The notes under the pieces are model-generated. The model worked only from the letters and a program-made list of their open reading frames with translations. It ran no database searches and had not been told where the DNA came from. From Chrysoporthe austroafricana (lineage: Eukaryota; Ascomycota; Sordariomycetes; Diaporthales; Cryphonectriaceae): DNA of 64,000 nucleotides. The position numbers and the translations under genes were made by a program. The stretch spans positions 1,240,001 through 1,304,000 of the forward strand of contig JYIP02000005.1 of assembly GCA_001051155.2 (NCBI GenBank), read 5' to 3'. Positions 46,340 through 57,111 of this stretch are shown piece by piece. Each line of letters starts with the position of its first letter. Position 1 is the stretch's first letter.

Positions 46340-47467
46340 ATGGAAGGAAGGAAGGAAGGAATAATCTATTGTGAAAGAGTTATCGGAAATTTCCGAGAGG
46401 TATGTTAAAACCCGGGGGCAGCCTACGTGGCCTGCGCCTTACTTAGACTCTCAGGTAATTATTTATGCCTTATTATAACACCGACCTAGACCAATTGTGC
46501 ATCAACCGTCACTAAAAGCTCGCGATAGCGCAGAAAACCGTCCTGATCACCGGCTGTAGCGAGGGCGGCATAGGGGCAGCCCTAGCTAAGGCCTTCCGCG
46601 ACGAGGGATTCCACGTCTTCGCTACGCTGAGGAACCCGGCCAAGGCAGGATCGCTCGGCCAGGTTGACGGCATAGAGATTTCTACTCTGGAGGTGACCTC
46701 CAGGGAGTCGATCCAGCAATGCGTGCAGGAGATTGGGGGGAAGACGGGAGGCAGGCTCGATGTCTTAGTCAACAACGCCGGCGCCGAGTTCGTCATGCCC
46801 CTGCTTGACGTGTCGATCGACGAGGCCAAGGCGCTGTTTGAACTCAACGTTTGGGCGGTGCTGGCCATGACGCAGGCTTTTGCGCCGCTGCTTATCGAGG
46901 CTAGCGGGACTATTGTCAATATCAGCTCTGTTGCCGGAGTAGTGAAGCTAGCATGTTCAGGTGAGCTCTCACGCCCCGGTCCTTTAGCTCTTTCTTCGTC
47001 TGAAAGTCAAAGGGATATATCACGGGTCCAAGGTCCCTATCATTAGCATCTCGGAGATTTTGAGACTTGAACTGGCATCCTTGGGCGTGCGTGTTCAGAC
47101 GGCCATGGTAGGAGCCGTGGACACACCAATGTGCGTACTCCCTCAACCACTTCTAATTCATTTTATAGTGTCCCTTACATGACCGAAGGATACACCCCCA
47201 AAGCACAAGAAGCGAGAACAACAGGGACTTAAGCCCCTATTCGCCGCAATCTTTGCAGGCATTCGAAAGAAGACCGTCTGCTAATCCCAAAATGTCTTCA
47301 GCCACGCCAATGCTGGAGAGCTTAGGCTGCCCGAGAACTCGTATTACAAGCAGGTCAGGGACTTCATCTGGCACTGTAGACGAGGGGCACACAAGCCTAG
47401 AACTCAGATGCCGGACAAGGTAGCAAGGAGCATCCTGTACTATGTTATTCATGGTCGGACGGGCTAG
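46340..47467 (+). CDS. Short-chain dehydrogenase, Ayr1-like (uncertain 5' end)
   Basis: Supported exons: 46534-46960, 47013-47130, 47302-47467. A possible first exon, 46340-46399, supplies the start codon, giving 256 residues. The core matches NADPH-dependent 1-acyl-dihydroxyacetone-phosphate reductase (lipid biosynthesis, ER/lipid droplets): TVLITGCSEGGIGAALAKAF (cofactor loop), NNAGAEFVMPL, NISSVAGV (catalytic Ser), IYHGSK (catalytic Tyr and Lys), LRLELASLGVRVQTAMVGAV and IHANA. The second intron ends in AAG. The frame before AAAACC has a stop and no ATG, so the first exon is inferred; it overlaps a GGAA repeat and encodes an unusual start, so it may be wrong. The protein stops at GRTG, about 25-40 residues short of the usual membrane-associated tail. 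It may be a decaying paralogue. Confidence 0.6.
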
Positions 47468-48522
47468 ACTTGACGTGGTGAATTTGCGTCTGCATGTTGG
47501 TTTGTCGCGTCATTCTTCCCCCAGAATCTTCAAGACCATTGTATGAACAGCTTGAGCGATAAAGGCCTGAGTCAGATTAGCTTGGGAAGGAAGTAAGCAG
47601 AAGGTTTGGTTACCAACACGGCTTACATAGTTGGAATAAGCATCTAGTATCTGGAATCGGATTTGGTGGCGTGCTAAAGTGCTATATGCTTACCTAGCCT
47701 ATCTATATCTAGCAGGGGATTCTGGACTTGATAAGGGTCTATTTACATCATGTACTGACATGAAGCCGCCGAGGCGCTCTAATTCTATTTCAAAATCATT
47801 CTCCCTCCCAGTCTTCCTCATCAAGCCCTCAGGCAGCTTTGGCGGGAACATGACCACAGCTAACCCCAATTTCTGGCACCTGGCCCGTCTTCGCTGCGTT
47901 GCTGAGGCTGACCGTAGTTAGCAACAAGTGCACGGTGCAGCCATAAGTCCCGCAGCTCGAACCCATAGCTGTCGTTCATGAAATGGATGTTCACATCGGT
48001 CATCGGGTGACATGTCCAGCTACAGTCGTATTCACCTACCACCTTCGGGAGTGATGGGAGCTCGAGCTTGACAGCGTCGCAGTGGCAGAGCGCCAAGGGC
48101 TTGTCGGGCCAGGTGTACCCCGTGGCGGTAGGACCTTCTGTGGTTTTTGTCGGCCATATATATAGATGTCTGCGGCGGTTAGACTTGCGCGCAAAGGCCG
48201 TCTGTCCAGCTGAGTGCAGGGAATAAATATATTGTTGAGTGATGACCATTAGAAGCGGCTGATCAAGAGTTACGAGGGAAGGAGTAGTCCAAATTAAGGA
48301 AGATGACAAGGTATAGCTTCGACAAGGGCGCGCCTGTATTCCTCTATGGTCTTACTCATCCCACTCGTTCGAGTCGAGGTGACAAACTTCTGCCGAGTCA
48401 ACTAAGTACGTGACTAAGTACGTGATACACCGAAGACTTCAGACAAATATCTGAGGCGGGAAACACAAAAGTACACAGACGGGAACGTCCCACATCGAAT
48501 ATTAAGGACATATTCCAGACAC
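47468..48522. other. Intergenic, about 1 kb
   Basis: A minus-strand frame at 47860-48309 is open but lacks a proper ATG and any family mark, so it is not called. Nothing else is recognised. Confidence 0.45.
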
Positions 48523-49889
48523 CTAGTCATATATATTAAAATCTATGAACACATTGGCTCTGAGGCGATCTATCACCCGGCCCTCGACCTCCTGAAACTG
48601 GTCCGTTACGTACTCTTCCAGTTCGCCTCGGAGAGTCTCCAGTCGCTCATCTATTCTACCATCCACAACGTCGGTCATATCATCTCTGATAGCTTGCATT
48701 TCCTCCGCGACTTCTTCTATCCTCTCCGTGGTAGCCTCGGCTTCCTCTCGGGCCTCTTGTAGCTCAAGACTAGCCTCCTGCACCAGGCCATACACTTGGT
48801 TCTGGTGCTGGATACTCGTCCGTTGAATTTGCTCCCGTAGCTCGACTGCGTGCGTGCTCAGGCGCTCATCTACCCAGTCCTTCATCCGTGTCTCCATCTG
48901 TCGCAGCTCACTACGCAGCTGATCGCCTTCTTCGCGCCACTTTGCGGTCATCTGGTCCACTAACTTCCGACAGATGGCTTCGATACGCCCAGTGTCCGCG
49001 CTGAGCTCAGCTTGGGCGGTGTCACACGTGACACTCTCTTCTGCATCGCTGCTGGTTCTGCGGCGTTTTCTACTGTTACTGGCAGAAGCCTCTTGCTGTG
49101 ACGGCCGTGAAAATTCTGAGATAACATCAGTAGCCCTCACTGCAAGGACCGAGGGGGGGTTCTCTCACCTTTTTCTACAGGGGATGCCGGTGGAGGGGTA
49201 AGCTCATCATACGACGGCGGTGAGCCCACTGCGCCAGACGCGGCAGTAGCAAGGCCCTCGCCCTCGAGAAGCTTCCCTCCCTTGCCGTCATAAAGTCTTG
49301 ATATGTCGGCATGTGCAGTGCTCACGGTCAAGTTGCCGGCCGACACGGCCTGGGACAACTGCGTCAGTCGATTCTTTGATGGCAGTTGGTCCTGCCTTAG
49401 ATAGATGACGAGATCATTTTCCTGAGCAAGCATCTTCAAGGAATCGAGCACATCCCAGGAAGCCTTCTTCTTTGGGACAAGACGGTCAAGGGAAGGGACA
49501 ACAAGATCCGCAGCTTGTCTCAAGCTCACTCGCAGCGATGCGATGTCACCATCACCCAATGTCGCGCGGAATGTGTTGGACGCTGACGTCCCCTCAGCAT
49601 CCTTGTAGACGAGGGACTGGATCCGCTCAGGGGCAATGAATAGGAACAAGGGTATGGTTTTCCGACCAAGGCCTTTGAGTTGAATAGGAGCCCGCACCCT
49701 AAGCAACGCGGTGTTCGATGAAGGACAGAAGTGGCAATCCAAGGTCACATGGCCGGCCTCGGCAGGTTTGGCTTCAGTTGATGGCAGATAGCACATCTGG
49801 CCGTCAGGCTTCGACCACGCAACAACGACATGGGCTCCTATCATGTCAAGGTTGTCCGAAGATGCGGACGTTGTTGACGAGGCCGCCAT
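48523..49889 (-). pseudogene. Conserved fungal coiled-coil protein, split between two frames
   Basis: Two overlapping minus-strand frames look like halves of one gene. The first (49889-49137, ATG start, 250 codons) encodes an N-terminal domain with LDCHFCPSSNTALLRVRAPI, IPLFLFIAPERIQSLV and HADISRLYDGKGGKL, and a PPSYDEL motif. The second (49140-48523) supplies a basic NLS-like patch (SRKRRRTSS) and about 180 residues of coiled coil ending VFIDFNIYD. The break lies near a run of seven C on the coding strand (plus 49153-49159). One extra base in that run would join the frames. Removal of a 29-base gtgaga...tgcag segment (plus 49141-49169) also joins them, but that is very short for an intron. 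It belongs to a widespread fungal family of unknown function. The call is a frameshifted gene, or an intact gene with a tiny intron or a sequencing error. Confidence 0.6.
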
Positions 49890-50912
49890 ATTAGTCGTCT
49901 TGGTCCCTCAGCTTTAGGCCTAGCATGTCACGTCAGCATCGAATCCATACAATGAACTGATTCCGGCAGTGAAATAAGTAGTCGCAACAGGCGTGTAAAG
50001 CAGATGCGAAAAAGATGAAAACCCCATGTCATTGACACAGATTCCCGCCCACCCAGGCTTTTGAGGTAGCTCTTATGGAAAAAAGCACCAACGAGCAGCC
50101 TTGGCTCAATTACGAAGGCCGAAGAGAAGTTGTGTCCCATGAGAAGGAAAGGAGAGGGTTGAAGAGCCCGCACGCCCGCGTTAACAACGGTCCCGAGATG
50201 CACATATTCCAGCTCACTGGCGACCCCGGGCTTGACCCCGCAGGTCCCTTATCCCACACCCAGAACAATCTGTGGATTGCCCTGTAGCTTGGTAGTGGAC
50301 TGAGCCGAGAACCGATGCATCCTAGGACTACTGCGGTGTGCAATGCAGCATCCGTGACGTTGGGCAAGCGTGCGCGGTCGTCCGCAAGAAGCGGACACCT
50401 TTGGAACTAACCCTGGTTTGGTGCTATCGCACTGAAGCGGACTGTATATGGCATGTGGTGTATTTATGATGAGAATGAATGATTTGGTGCTTGGTGGCGA
50501 TGATGCCGACGATAGAAGGTGGTGTTGAAGGGGGAGACCTCAGAGCTGTTGCCAGCGACGATGGTGACAGGATGTCGGAGGCGGAGATGAGACGTTGAAA
50601 AGCGATGGCTGGGGTCACGTGGACCCATCGAGAAATGAGAACCCCTGTTGCAGTGTAGATGCACTGGCCATCCAGAGACCGCTTTCCGAATCGGTAAGGT
50701 CCTGGCAGAACCTTACCCTAACCCTACACCACCGGCTACACTATCGCTATGCAGCCCAATTTTCGCTAGAGGCTGTTAGTGCGTAACAAGTCTGTGTTTA
50801 CCGATTCCGTCGCGATGTGAGTAGCAAGCGTGCAGGACAGAGATGCTGACGGAACCTCGCAACGTTCGATGTACTTCTAATAATTATAATAGTTTGATGG
50901 ACGATAACAAAG
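49890..50912. other. Intergenic, about 1 kb
   Basis: Upstream of the split coiled-coil gene. Short chance frames only. Confidence 0.5.
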
Positions 50913-51597
50913 TTACCGGGGTGAGAGCCCAGGAGCATTTTCACCTCTGTCTCGCTCCCTCCCCTTCGGAATTTCTGTCAGTTCAAGCAACTCCCCATCC
51001 GGTCCTCTCAGATAACAAATTCTCTGGCCTCGCGCCTGCGGCTCTGGCACCTCCTGAGGGACCGTAAACACGCCATTGTACATGTGGTATCCTTCTTCTT
51101 TTACACGTTCCACAATCTCATCCAATCCCTGGACCATCAGGTTGAGATGGAGCGTGCCTAGGTCCCAAGGCCTGGCTCGTGGCATGCGACTCCTCTGCTC
51201 CTCGCCGACGTCGGTCGGCAGCTGGTACTCTATGAGCTCGAGCGCGGAGATGTGGGTAGGGTCGCTGCTTCCACCGGCGTGGGGCGTCTGTGGCAGTCCC
51301 ATCCAGACGACGTGCATAGCCGTGCCGAGCGGAGAGCCAGTCATCGTATGAATTGGGTCGTTGGGGTCTACGCTGCCGGGAACCGACTGCTGCCAGATGA
51401 TCGGGAGGCCGAGGGTGTCCTTCCAAAAGCGGAGGCTATCTATCACTGCAGAGAATGGACTCAGTGCATGCTCTTTGTGAAATTGAAGTGATACAGGGGC
51501 GCGCAGAGGTAGTCATCCGCATCTCAGTCTTACTGGAGCGGACAGTTATCCCCGTGTGGCGGTAGCCAAGGAGCTTGAAGGGAGGAGTGGTGGCCAT
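50913..51597 (-). CDS. VOC-superfamily glyoxalase I-like protein
   Basis: Two exons, 51597-51534 and 51445-50913 (intron gtaaga...ctgcag), give 198 residues. It resembles lactoylglutathione lyase, which isomerises the hemithioacetal of methylglyoxal and glutathione. The metal-ligand pattern of two paired VOC units can be read: His in LGYRHTGITV, Glu in ALELIEYQLP, His in LGTLHLNLMV and Glu in GELLELTEIP. SLRFWKDTLGL is the usual first helix. Exon 1 is essential because it supplies the first metal ligand; the longer exon alone starts after it. The C-terminal tail is basic and polar. Its substrate is not certain; many fungal VOC paralogues are not true glyoxalases. Confidence 0.85.
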
Positions 51598-52483
51598 GGT
51601 CTGGTGGGAGTACGACGTCCTTGAACAATATTTCTGCAGTATAGATAGTCTTGTGCTTTCTTCCAGCCCCGGGCTTGGACAGGAATTGTTTTATTTGATC
51701 TCGCATAGTTTATAGGACGGGAATCATGGCTTAGCGATCATCAGCTAGAGGAACAAACGGTGGCAAACCGAGACGTGCATATCGTGGATGGGCGGCCGCG
51801 TGTCATTTCCGCTTATTGGACCAAGGCGCTTACAGGTGTTGGTCAATGGCCTAATGCAAATCAGCAGCTAATTATAATCTACAACTGTCAGGAATCAATT
51901 GCATGTCTCATCGCCTTGTCCATGGAAAGCGAGGCTGAAGTATACATTACAATTGCGTGAACCGAGCCAAAGTTCTCCGCAAAAAAGTGGCGGTACATCG
52001 TTTCAGACCCAGCAGACTGCATACAACTTTTAGGGATATCCTTTCAGCTCTCAACTGTACCGCCAATAGGCGACAATTGTTGTCCATCCTGCGTCTAGGA
52101 GGCGACCAACATCACTTCAATTCCCACTTAATCATGCCGTTGGTCAGGCTCACTCTGCTAGTGATGTGACGTCTTATAGTACACAGGAAACAATTGCAAG
52201 GGTTGAAAGGTATCTTCAGTACCGCAACGCGCGTTTTGGTGCTTGTCTTCGATGTCAGCATGTCCTTACCGCCAGTTCAATTATAGTTCTGCATTCCAGC
52301 CGAACATCATTTCCACCATTTTATTTTCAAATTATACACCCATGATGATGCAGTGGCACTGACCACTGCAAGCTGTCCACGCTTTTTTTGCAATCTTTTA
52401 GGCCTCTCCCATTGTAGAAGGAGGGCCACTATTAGTAATAGTACAGAATCACCACCTCCAAAATTGATCACCAGACATCTAGC
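51598..52483. other. Intergenic, about 890 bases
   Basis: Lies between the VOC gene and a membrane-protein fragment. No supported gene. Confidence 0.5.
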
Positions 52484-52822
52484 ATGGCCACGGTGGACAA
52501 TTGTGCTATCCCAGCGGTGTCGCCGCCGGAAGGCCAAACTACTAATCTAGTCGACCCCGTCGACCTGTCCACCCCTACCATCGTTGATTCCATCTTTACG
52601 GCACTAACTCTTGTTTTTGTTAGTTCAAGATTATGCTTGACCCGGAAGAAGATGGCCCTAGCGAATTGTGTGTTATTCCCACGACACACTAGCCCTTGTG
52701 CGGCCTTCGGAAAAATAGTCACGCTAGCAATGAGCAAGACACGGCCATAGTAGGCTTCGCTTTCAGCACTGGTTATTCCGCTCTGACAATTTATAGTAAG
52801 ATAACTGTACTGAGTCCTCCAG
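52484..52822 (+). pseudogene. 5' fragment of a rhodopsin-like (Pth11-type) integral membrane protein
   Basis: An ATG frame at 52484 gives DNCAIPAVSPPEGQTTNLVD and then STPTIVDSIFTALTLVFVSS with RLCLTR, the usual extracellular start and first membrane segment of the fungal rhodopsin-like family. After about 52670 the match decays. A further in-frame piece, TAIVGFAFSTGYSALTIYS (about 52741-52797), resembles the second segment of the same family. The remaining five membrane segments are missing, and the next gene lies close by. It is probably a truncated remnant; assignment is based on pattern only. Confidence 0.4.
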
Positions 52823-53040
52823 GCCGTTCGAGATTAACACTTCCACAGTGCGTATAGCCAGCATACGTGGAATGCCCCAGCATGTTGGTATTTGTCGAGC
52901 CGCATCTGGAAGCTACGTGAAAGGTCACCCAGTCTCATCATGTCGACCATGCTAAACTGCCATTAGTTGTTATCCAGCTCGAACATGCTCTTTGGGGCAA
53001 CATAGCTTACCACGAAGCTGCCTATGTTGCTCCTCTTTCT

Positions 53041-53649
53041 CTAAATATTTTCCGTCGATCGTCGAATGAAGCGATTCATCCTCGCTGCAATCAGAGTCGC
53101 CCACGTCTCGCACACGTTGATGACACGGGCGCTACCAGCGTACTCAATGCCAAGACGATGTGATATGCGCTCAATTATCTCAACCAGCACGCCTTCCAGC
53201 GTGGCGATGCGCGCTCTTGAGAAGAATGGAGCGATGGTGGCCCGGCGTATACGATGTATTTCCGCGTCGACGGTGCTGATTACACCCGTGGGCACGCCAA
53301 AACGATACTTGTATTTCTCCAGCTTGTCTATGGGCTTTGATGGTGGGCTCTGGCAATAGACTTCATTGTGGTACTCTGCGTCGTCAATGTGTATCTCATT
53401 GGGCCCCACGAGGACAATAGGGCCATACTTCTCGTGCATGGATTTGATCTTGAAGGCGAATTGTCCACCGCGCCCTTGGCTGAATAAATCATAATAGGCT
53501 TCGTACCGTGTTGTCAGGGCTGCGAGTATGGGACCGGGAAATTTAGAGAGGGGACTGGAGTAAAGCCGGGACAGGATAAACCAAAGAATTAGTTCAACAA
53601 GCAATATAGCTATGACACCAGTCCAGGAGACGCGGTCGACCTCGTGGCC
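53041..53649 (-). pseudogene. N-terminal fragment of a cytochrome P450
   Basis: An open minus-strand frame encodes a membrane anchor (AILLVELILWFILSRLY), the proline hinge LSKFPGPILAALT, then SMHEKYGPIVLVGPNEIHID and HRIRRATIAPFFSRARI, the classic start of a fungal P450 up to helix C. It stops after about 200 of the usual 500 residues. The I-helix AGxDTT, ExxR and heme-cysteine motifs are absent from the window downstream. There is no ATG at the 5' end: the frame begins after a tag that could be a splice acceptor. A non-functional remnant is the best reading. Confidence 0.7.
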
Positions 53650-54464
53650 CTAAAAGATAGTCATAAGAGTAGGTATCCTTGGAAGTTGTTCGCAGATGTT
53701 GTGAGATGGAAAACAACGACTCGGGGTCGTCTTTAGAAAAGACAAATTCATTACTACTTGTGCATTCAAGAATGCAAGACCCATCGACTTAAGGCAAGCA
53801 CTAATAACCCCGAAGCTTATCAAGATTCCCGCTCACCAGATCCTATCTTCTATCTCAATTACATTCACGCCAGGTGTAAACTTCGAATTTCATTAGGTTG
53901 ATGCCGCAAGACGCAACCCATATTACGAAAAGACCTCAAAGTTCCCTTTGCATGAGGTACCGCCGCCGCGAACATGCAGCTGATGAGAAAATCCCCTTTC
54001 GTTTAGATACCTTTTAGTACTTGTAGTAGCGGATGCAAGTAAGCACTATTATGCTTCCCAATGCGTGTATCAATGCGAGCCTGCTATGCAGGAGGATGGT
54101 GTGTATGGAGCTGGATGGTGAAAGAAGCATGTACTAGGCCACGCCATGTCAGCGCAGGTTGGATTTCAAATTAGACAAGATTGTGCAAACTTCCGTTGGT
54201 TCTTTCTATTCTGGTCAGGGAAGAGTTGGGCCGATAACTTCAAAAGTCTCCGGCTGAGTGCAACCAACACTGATAGTTGAGACAGATACTTTGCCGGTTA
54301 TGAGGCTTAGCTAGCATCATACTTCAGTGTCATTCTTGTCGAGGTCATCCCCATGAATCAGTTTACCACTAATTTTAATGGTTTGATTTCAACTGTGTAT
54401 TGGTCAGTGATTCGCGAGAATCTTTGTTAGACTACACCTCAAAACACCATACCAGGCACTCATC
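53650..54464. other. Intergenic, about 800 bases
   Basis: Between the P450 fragment and the reductase gene. No supported gene; the region must contain the reductase promoter. Confidence 0.5.
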
Positions 54465-55489
54465 ATGGCTGACTCGACCGTCGTTTTCGTTACCGGTGTT
54501 GGCAGAGGCACGCTTAGCCAAACACACCATTTGCGTACACCTTCACAGCTGACCGTGCCATCCAGGGATTGGGAAAACTCTCCTGCAAACCTATCTCTCA
54601 CGCCCCAATACCATCGTCATCGGCAGCGTCCGTAACAAGACATCCACCAATGCAGAGGAGTTTAAGACTCTTCCTGCGGCAGAGGGCAGCCGTCTCCTTC
54701 TTGTCAAGATCGAGAGCGCCTCACCCACTGACCCTTTCGAGGCGGTAAAGGAGCTCGGATCCGCGGGAATCGAGCACGTTGATGTTGCCATCGCCAACGC
54801 AGGCGGCTCTGGCTCGGGACTAGTCCCTCTCGCCAGCGTCAGCGTCGAAGATATCACCGAGCGCTTCCAGGTCAACACGCTCGGCCCGCTTGTGCTGCTC
54901 CAAGCCCTGACGCCGCTGCTGCAGAAAAGCAAGGCACCCAAGTGGTTGTCCATTACCAGTGCTGTTGGCTCTATTGGTGGCATGGAAGGGTTCTTCTCCC
55001 ACGTCGCCCCGGCTTACGGTATTACCAAGGCAGGCTTGAACTGGGTGACACAGTATGTGGAGTCAACTTTAGTGTAGACTGATAGTCATTGTACTGACAT
55101 TCAGTAATCTAAAGGGCCGCGCATTGTGCTAACAAGTGGCTCATTGCCTTTGTCGTGCACCCTGGGTAAGTGTGATACCTTGACAGCAATTTCTTTCGTT
55201 ATGTTATGAATACCGAATTCAAAGGCTTCTATTGATTCTGTGATAGCCTTGTCCAAACTGACAGTGGCAATCGTGCCGCGAAGGGTATGGGCCTGGAAAA
55301 GGCGCCAAATACCAAGGAGCAGAGCAATAATGCTATCATCGCTTTGGTGAGTCACCGAGGACATTTCACCCCTTACGCACAATCCAGACAGCTAGGTTGA
55401 CAAGATGAAAATAGCTTGATGAGGCCACCCGCGAGGAGACGTCGGGAAAATTCTTCAATGTCATTGACGGCAGTATCCTCCCCTGGTAA
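54465..55489 (+). CDS. Short-chain dehydrogenase, ketoreductase-like
   Basis: Five exons: 54465-54507, 54566-55052, 55115-55165, 55247-55346, 55415-55489; 251 residues. It is a classical SDR with TGVGRGIGKTL (NADPH loop), NAGGSGSG, SITSAVGSI (catalytic Ser), and YGITKAGLNW (catalytic Tyr and Lys). The loop and order resemble fungal norsolorinic-acid-ketoreductase-like proteins, many of them of unknown substrate. Intron 1 must use a GC donor (GAG|GCACGC) to rebuild the glycine motif, and intron 2 must end in AAG; other joins meet a stop. The C terminus FFNVIDGSILPW is normal. It is close to a P450 fragment, which could hint at a decayed secondary-metabolite locus. Confidence 0.82.
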
Positions 55490-56257
55490 ATTCCTATCCT
55501 GCAGCTGCATTGTGATTCGCGAGGTTACAGTGGTGTCATAAATAGAATGAAGAGTAAATGAAGGGTGAATTTCTTGTCCACCTGGATTCGCTGCGCTCAA
55601 TATTTTCATACAAACTTCCGCCTACAGATTGTCGCTGCTACGAAGCGGTTTGACCAGGGCTACTTCGTCCTCCTTCGCACGCTTAAGGGATGAGAATAGC
55701 GAGGTCGCTACCCAAGATGGAGAGACCACACGAAACCATGGTCAATCGACGTGGTTGTATCCTAAAGGCTATGCCGCAGAGCAGACTCCGATAGTAAGAA
55801 GTGATCATGTTGCTGCGGCGAATGGACTCCAATTTGGCACAATCAACGTGGAAAATATCCTTCAAATGTATGAGGGTCAAGTCTAAAAGGATATCACGCT
55901 ATTAAGTACATGTGAAGCAACAAGCTTGTTTATTTGAAGTCATGGAGGCCTGAGAGGGATTATTAGTGCTTTTGAAGTGTTCTCGAGGGAGGTTTTGATA
56001 TATACAGGCTGCAAGTCTCTAAACCGCCGGTGTACAAAGACTACCTCGGATAGCTACTTCCAAAGAGACCAAGGCTGGATCTGGATACTTTGACATTCAC
56101 TTGCTGGAAGAGCTCCAAAGTAGGCATTTATCTTGGAATCAAGGCTGTAGCTGGCTTACCGTGGTCATCTTCATAATTCGAAGACCAGGTCAAATCCAGA
56201 CAATGATGAGCGCCGACTGCTAACCGAGTATATGTGGTACTAATAAGTACAATAAGG
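55490..56257. other. Intergenic, about 770 bases
   Basis: Convergent space between the reductase and the hydrolase. A short exon-like piece after a good acceptor (cctacag, about 55626), encoding KRFDQGYFVLLRTLKG, may be the last exon of a lost gene; no upstream exon was found. Confidence 0.4.
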
Positions 56258-57111
56258 TCACAGTCGATGTCTGTCAATTTCGGACTCCACTACCCCTGCC
56301 AATACGCTAGCCAGCTCGTCAGGAATGCTTGCAAATGCCGTATGCCCGCCCGAGGCTGACACCTTCTTGAGACCGAGATAGTTGCTCCACTTGCGCTGTG
56401 CAGCCGTGGGGAAGGCTTGATCATTCTCACAGATCACATACGTTTTCGGAATGGTAATGTCGGGGACCGAGAAATCGACCGGCATTTCTGCAGCAGCGTA
56501 AGACTGGGGGACCAAGGCGCTGAAATATTTTTGCGCCATCTCGGTTGGTAGGTCGTTATACAAAATGCTCTTCGCCTTCTCGTTCACCACGATTTGCTTC
56601 TGTGTGATTGTTAGGCCAAGCTCAACAGGTTTAGGCGTAGCCACCAGCGTAGGTAATCGCTAGACCAAATACTGACAATGCATCCGAACTCGGTGACGAG
56701 TTGCTGCCAAGGTGGCACTTTGTGTTGCATCAGCTCTCGCTGGCTTATGCCCTTAGATGGCATAATAAAAGCGCAGAGAAAGATCACTTGACGGAAACCG
56801 CCAGCCAAGCCTTGTGCGCTCCGTTCAGCAACGCTATTTTCCCTTGTCGCTATACAGGCTGGAATGCCGCCGTACGAGTGTCCGATTAAGACAAGTTCTT
56901 TGCCTTGAGCGAAGAATTGCTCGGCAGCCTGTAGAAGTGCTGTGACGTCGGCATCCCATCCGATGTTGCTCGCGTCAGTGCCCATACTGGGCAAAGCAGG
57001 TACAACCAGTGTGTAATCCAGCTTAGCCAGGGCATCTTTGAGAGGCTCATAGAGCCAAGGAGGGTGCCAGGCGCCATGGGCGAGAAGCAGAATAGGGTTT
57101 TCAGTAGGCAT
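56258..57111 (-). CDS. Alpha/beta hydrolase, esterase-like
   Basis: Two exons, 57111-56677 and 56599-56258, with a 77-base intron (gtcagt...cacacag, branch CTAAC), give 258 residues. The fold is clear: PILLLAHGAWHPPWLYEPL (oxyanion region), nucleophile Ser in VLIGHSYGGIPA, acid Asp in VICENDQAFP and catalytic His in SGGHTAFAS, all in normal order and spacing. It resembles the fungal group related to plant methyl esterases and hydroxynitrile lyases. There is no signal peptide, so probably cytosolic. Substrate unknown. Skipping the intron leads to a premature stop in the first frame, so the two open frames are one gene. Confidence 0.85.

Noticed and set aside
47860..48309. Minus-strand open frame of 149 codons
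   Set aside because: Begins with TTG, no recognised domain, no introns joining it to other frames, unclear codon bias.
55629..55886. Open frame of 85 codons after the reductase
   Set aside because: Starts with TTG and shows no family feature; at most a lost terminal exon overlaps its start.
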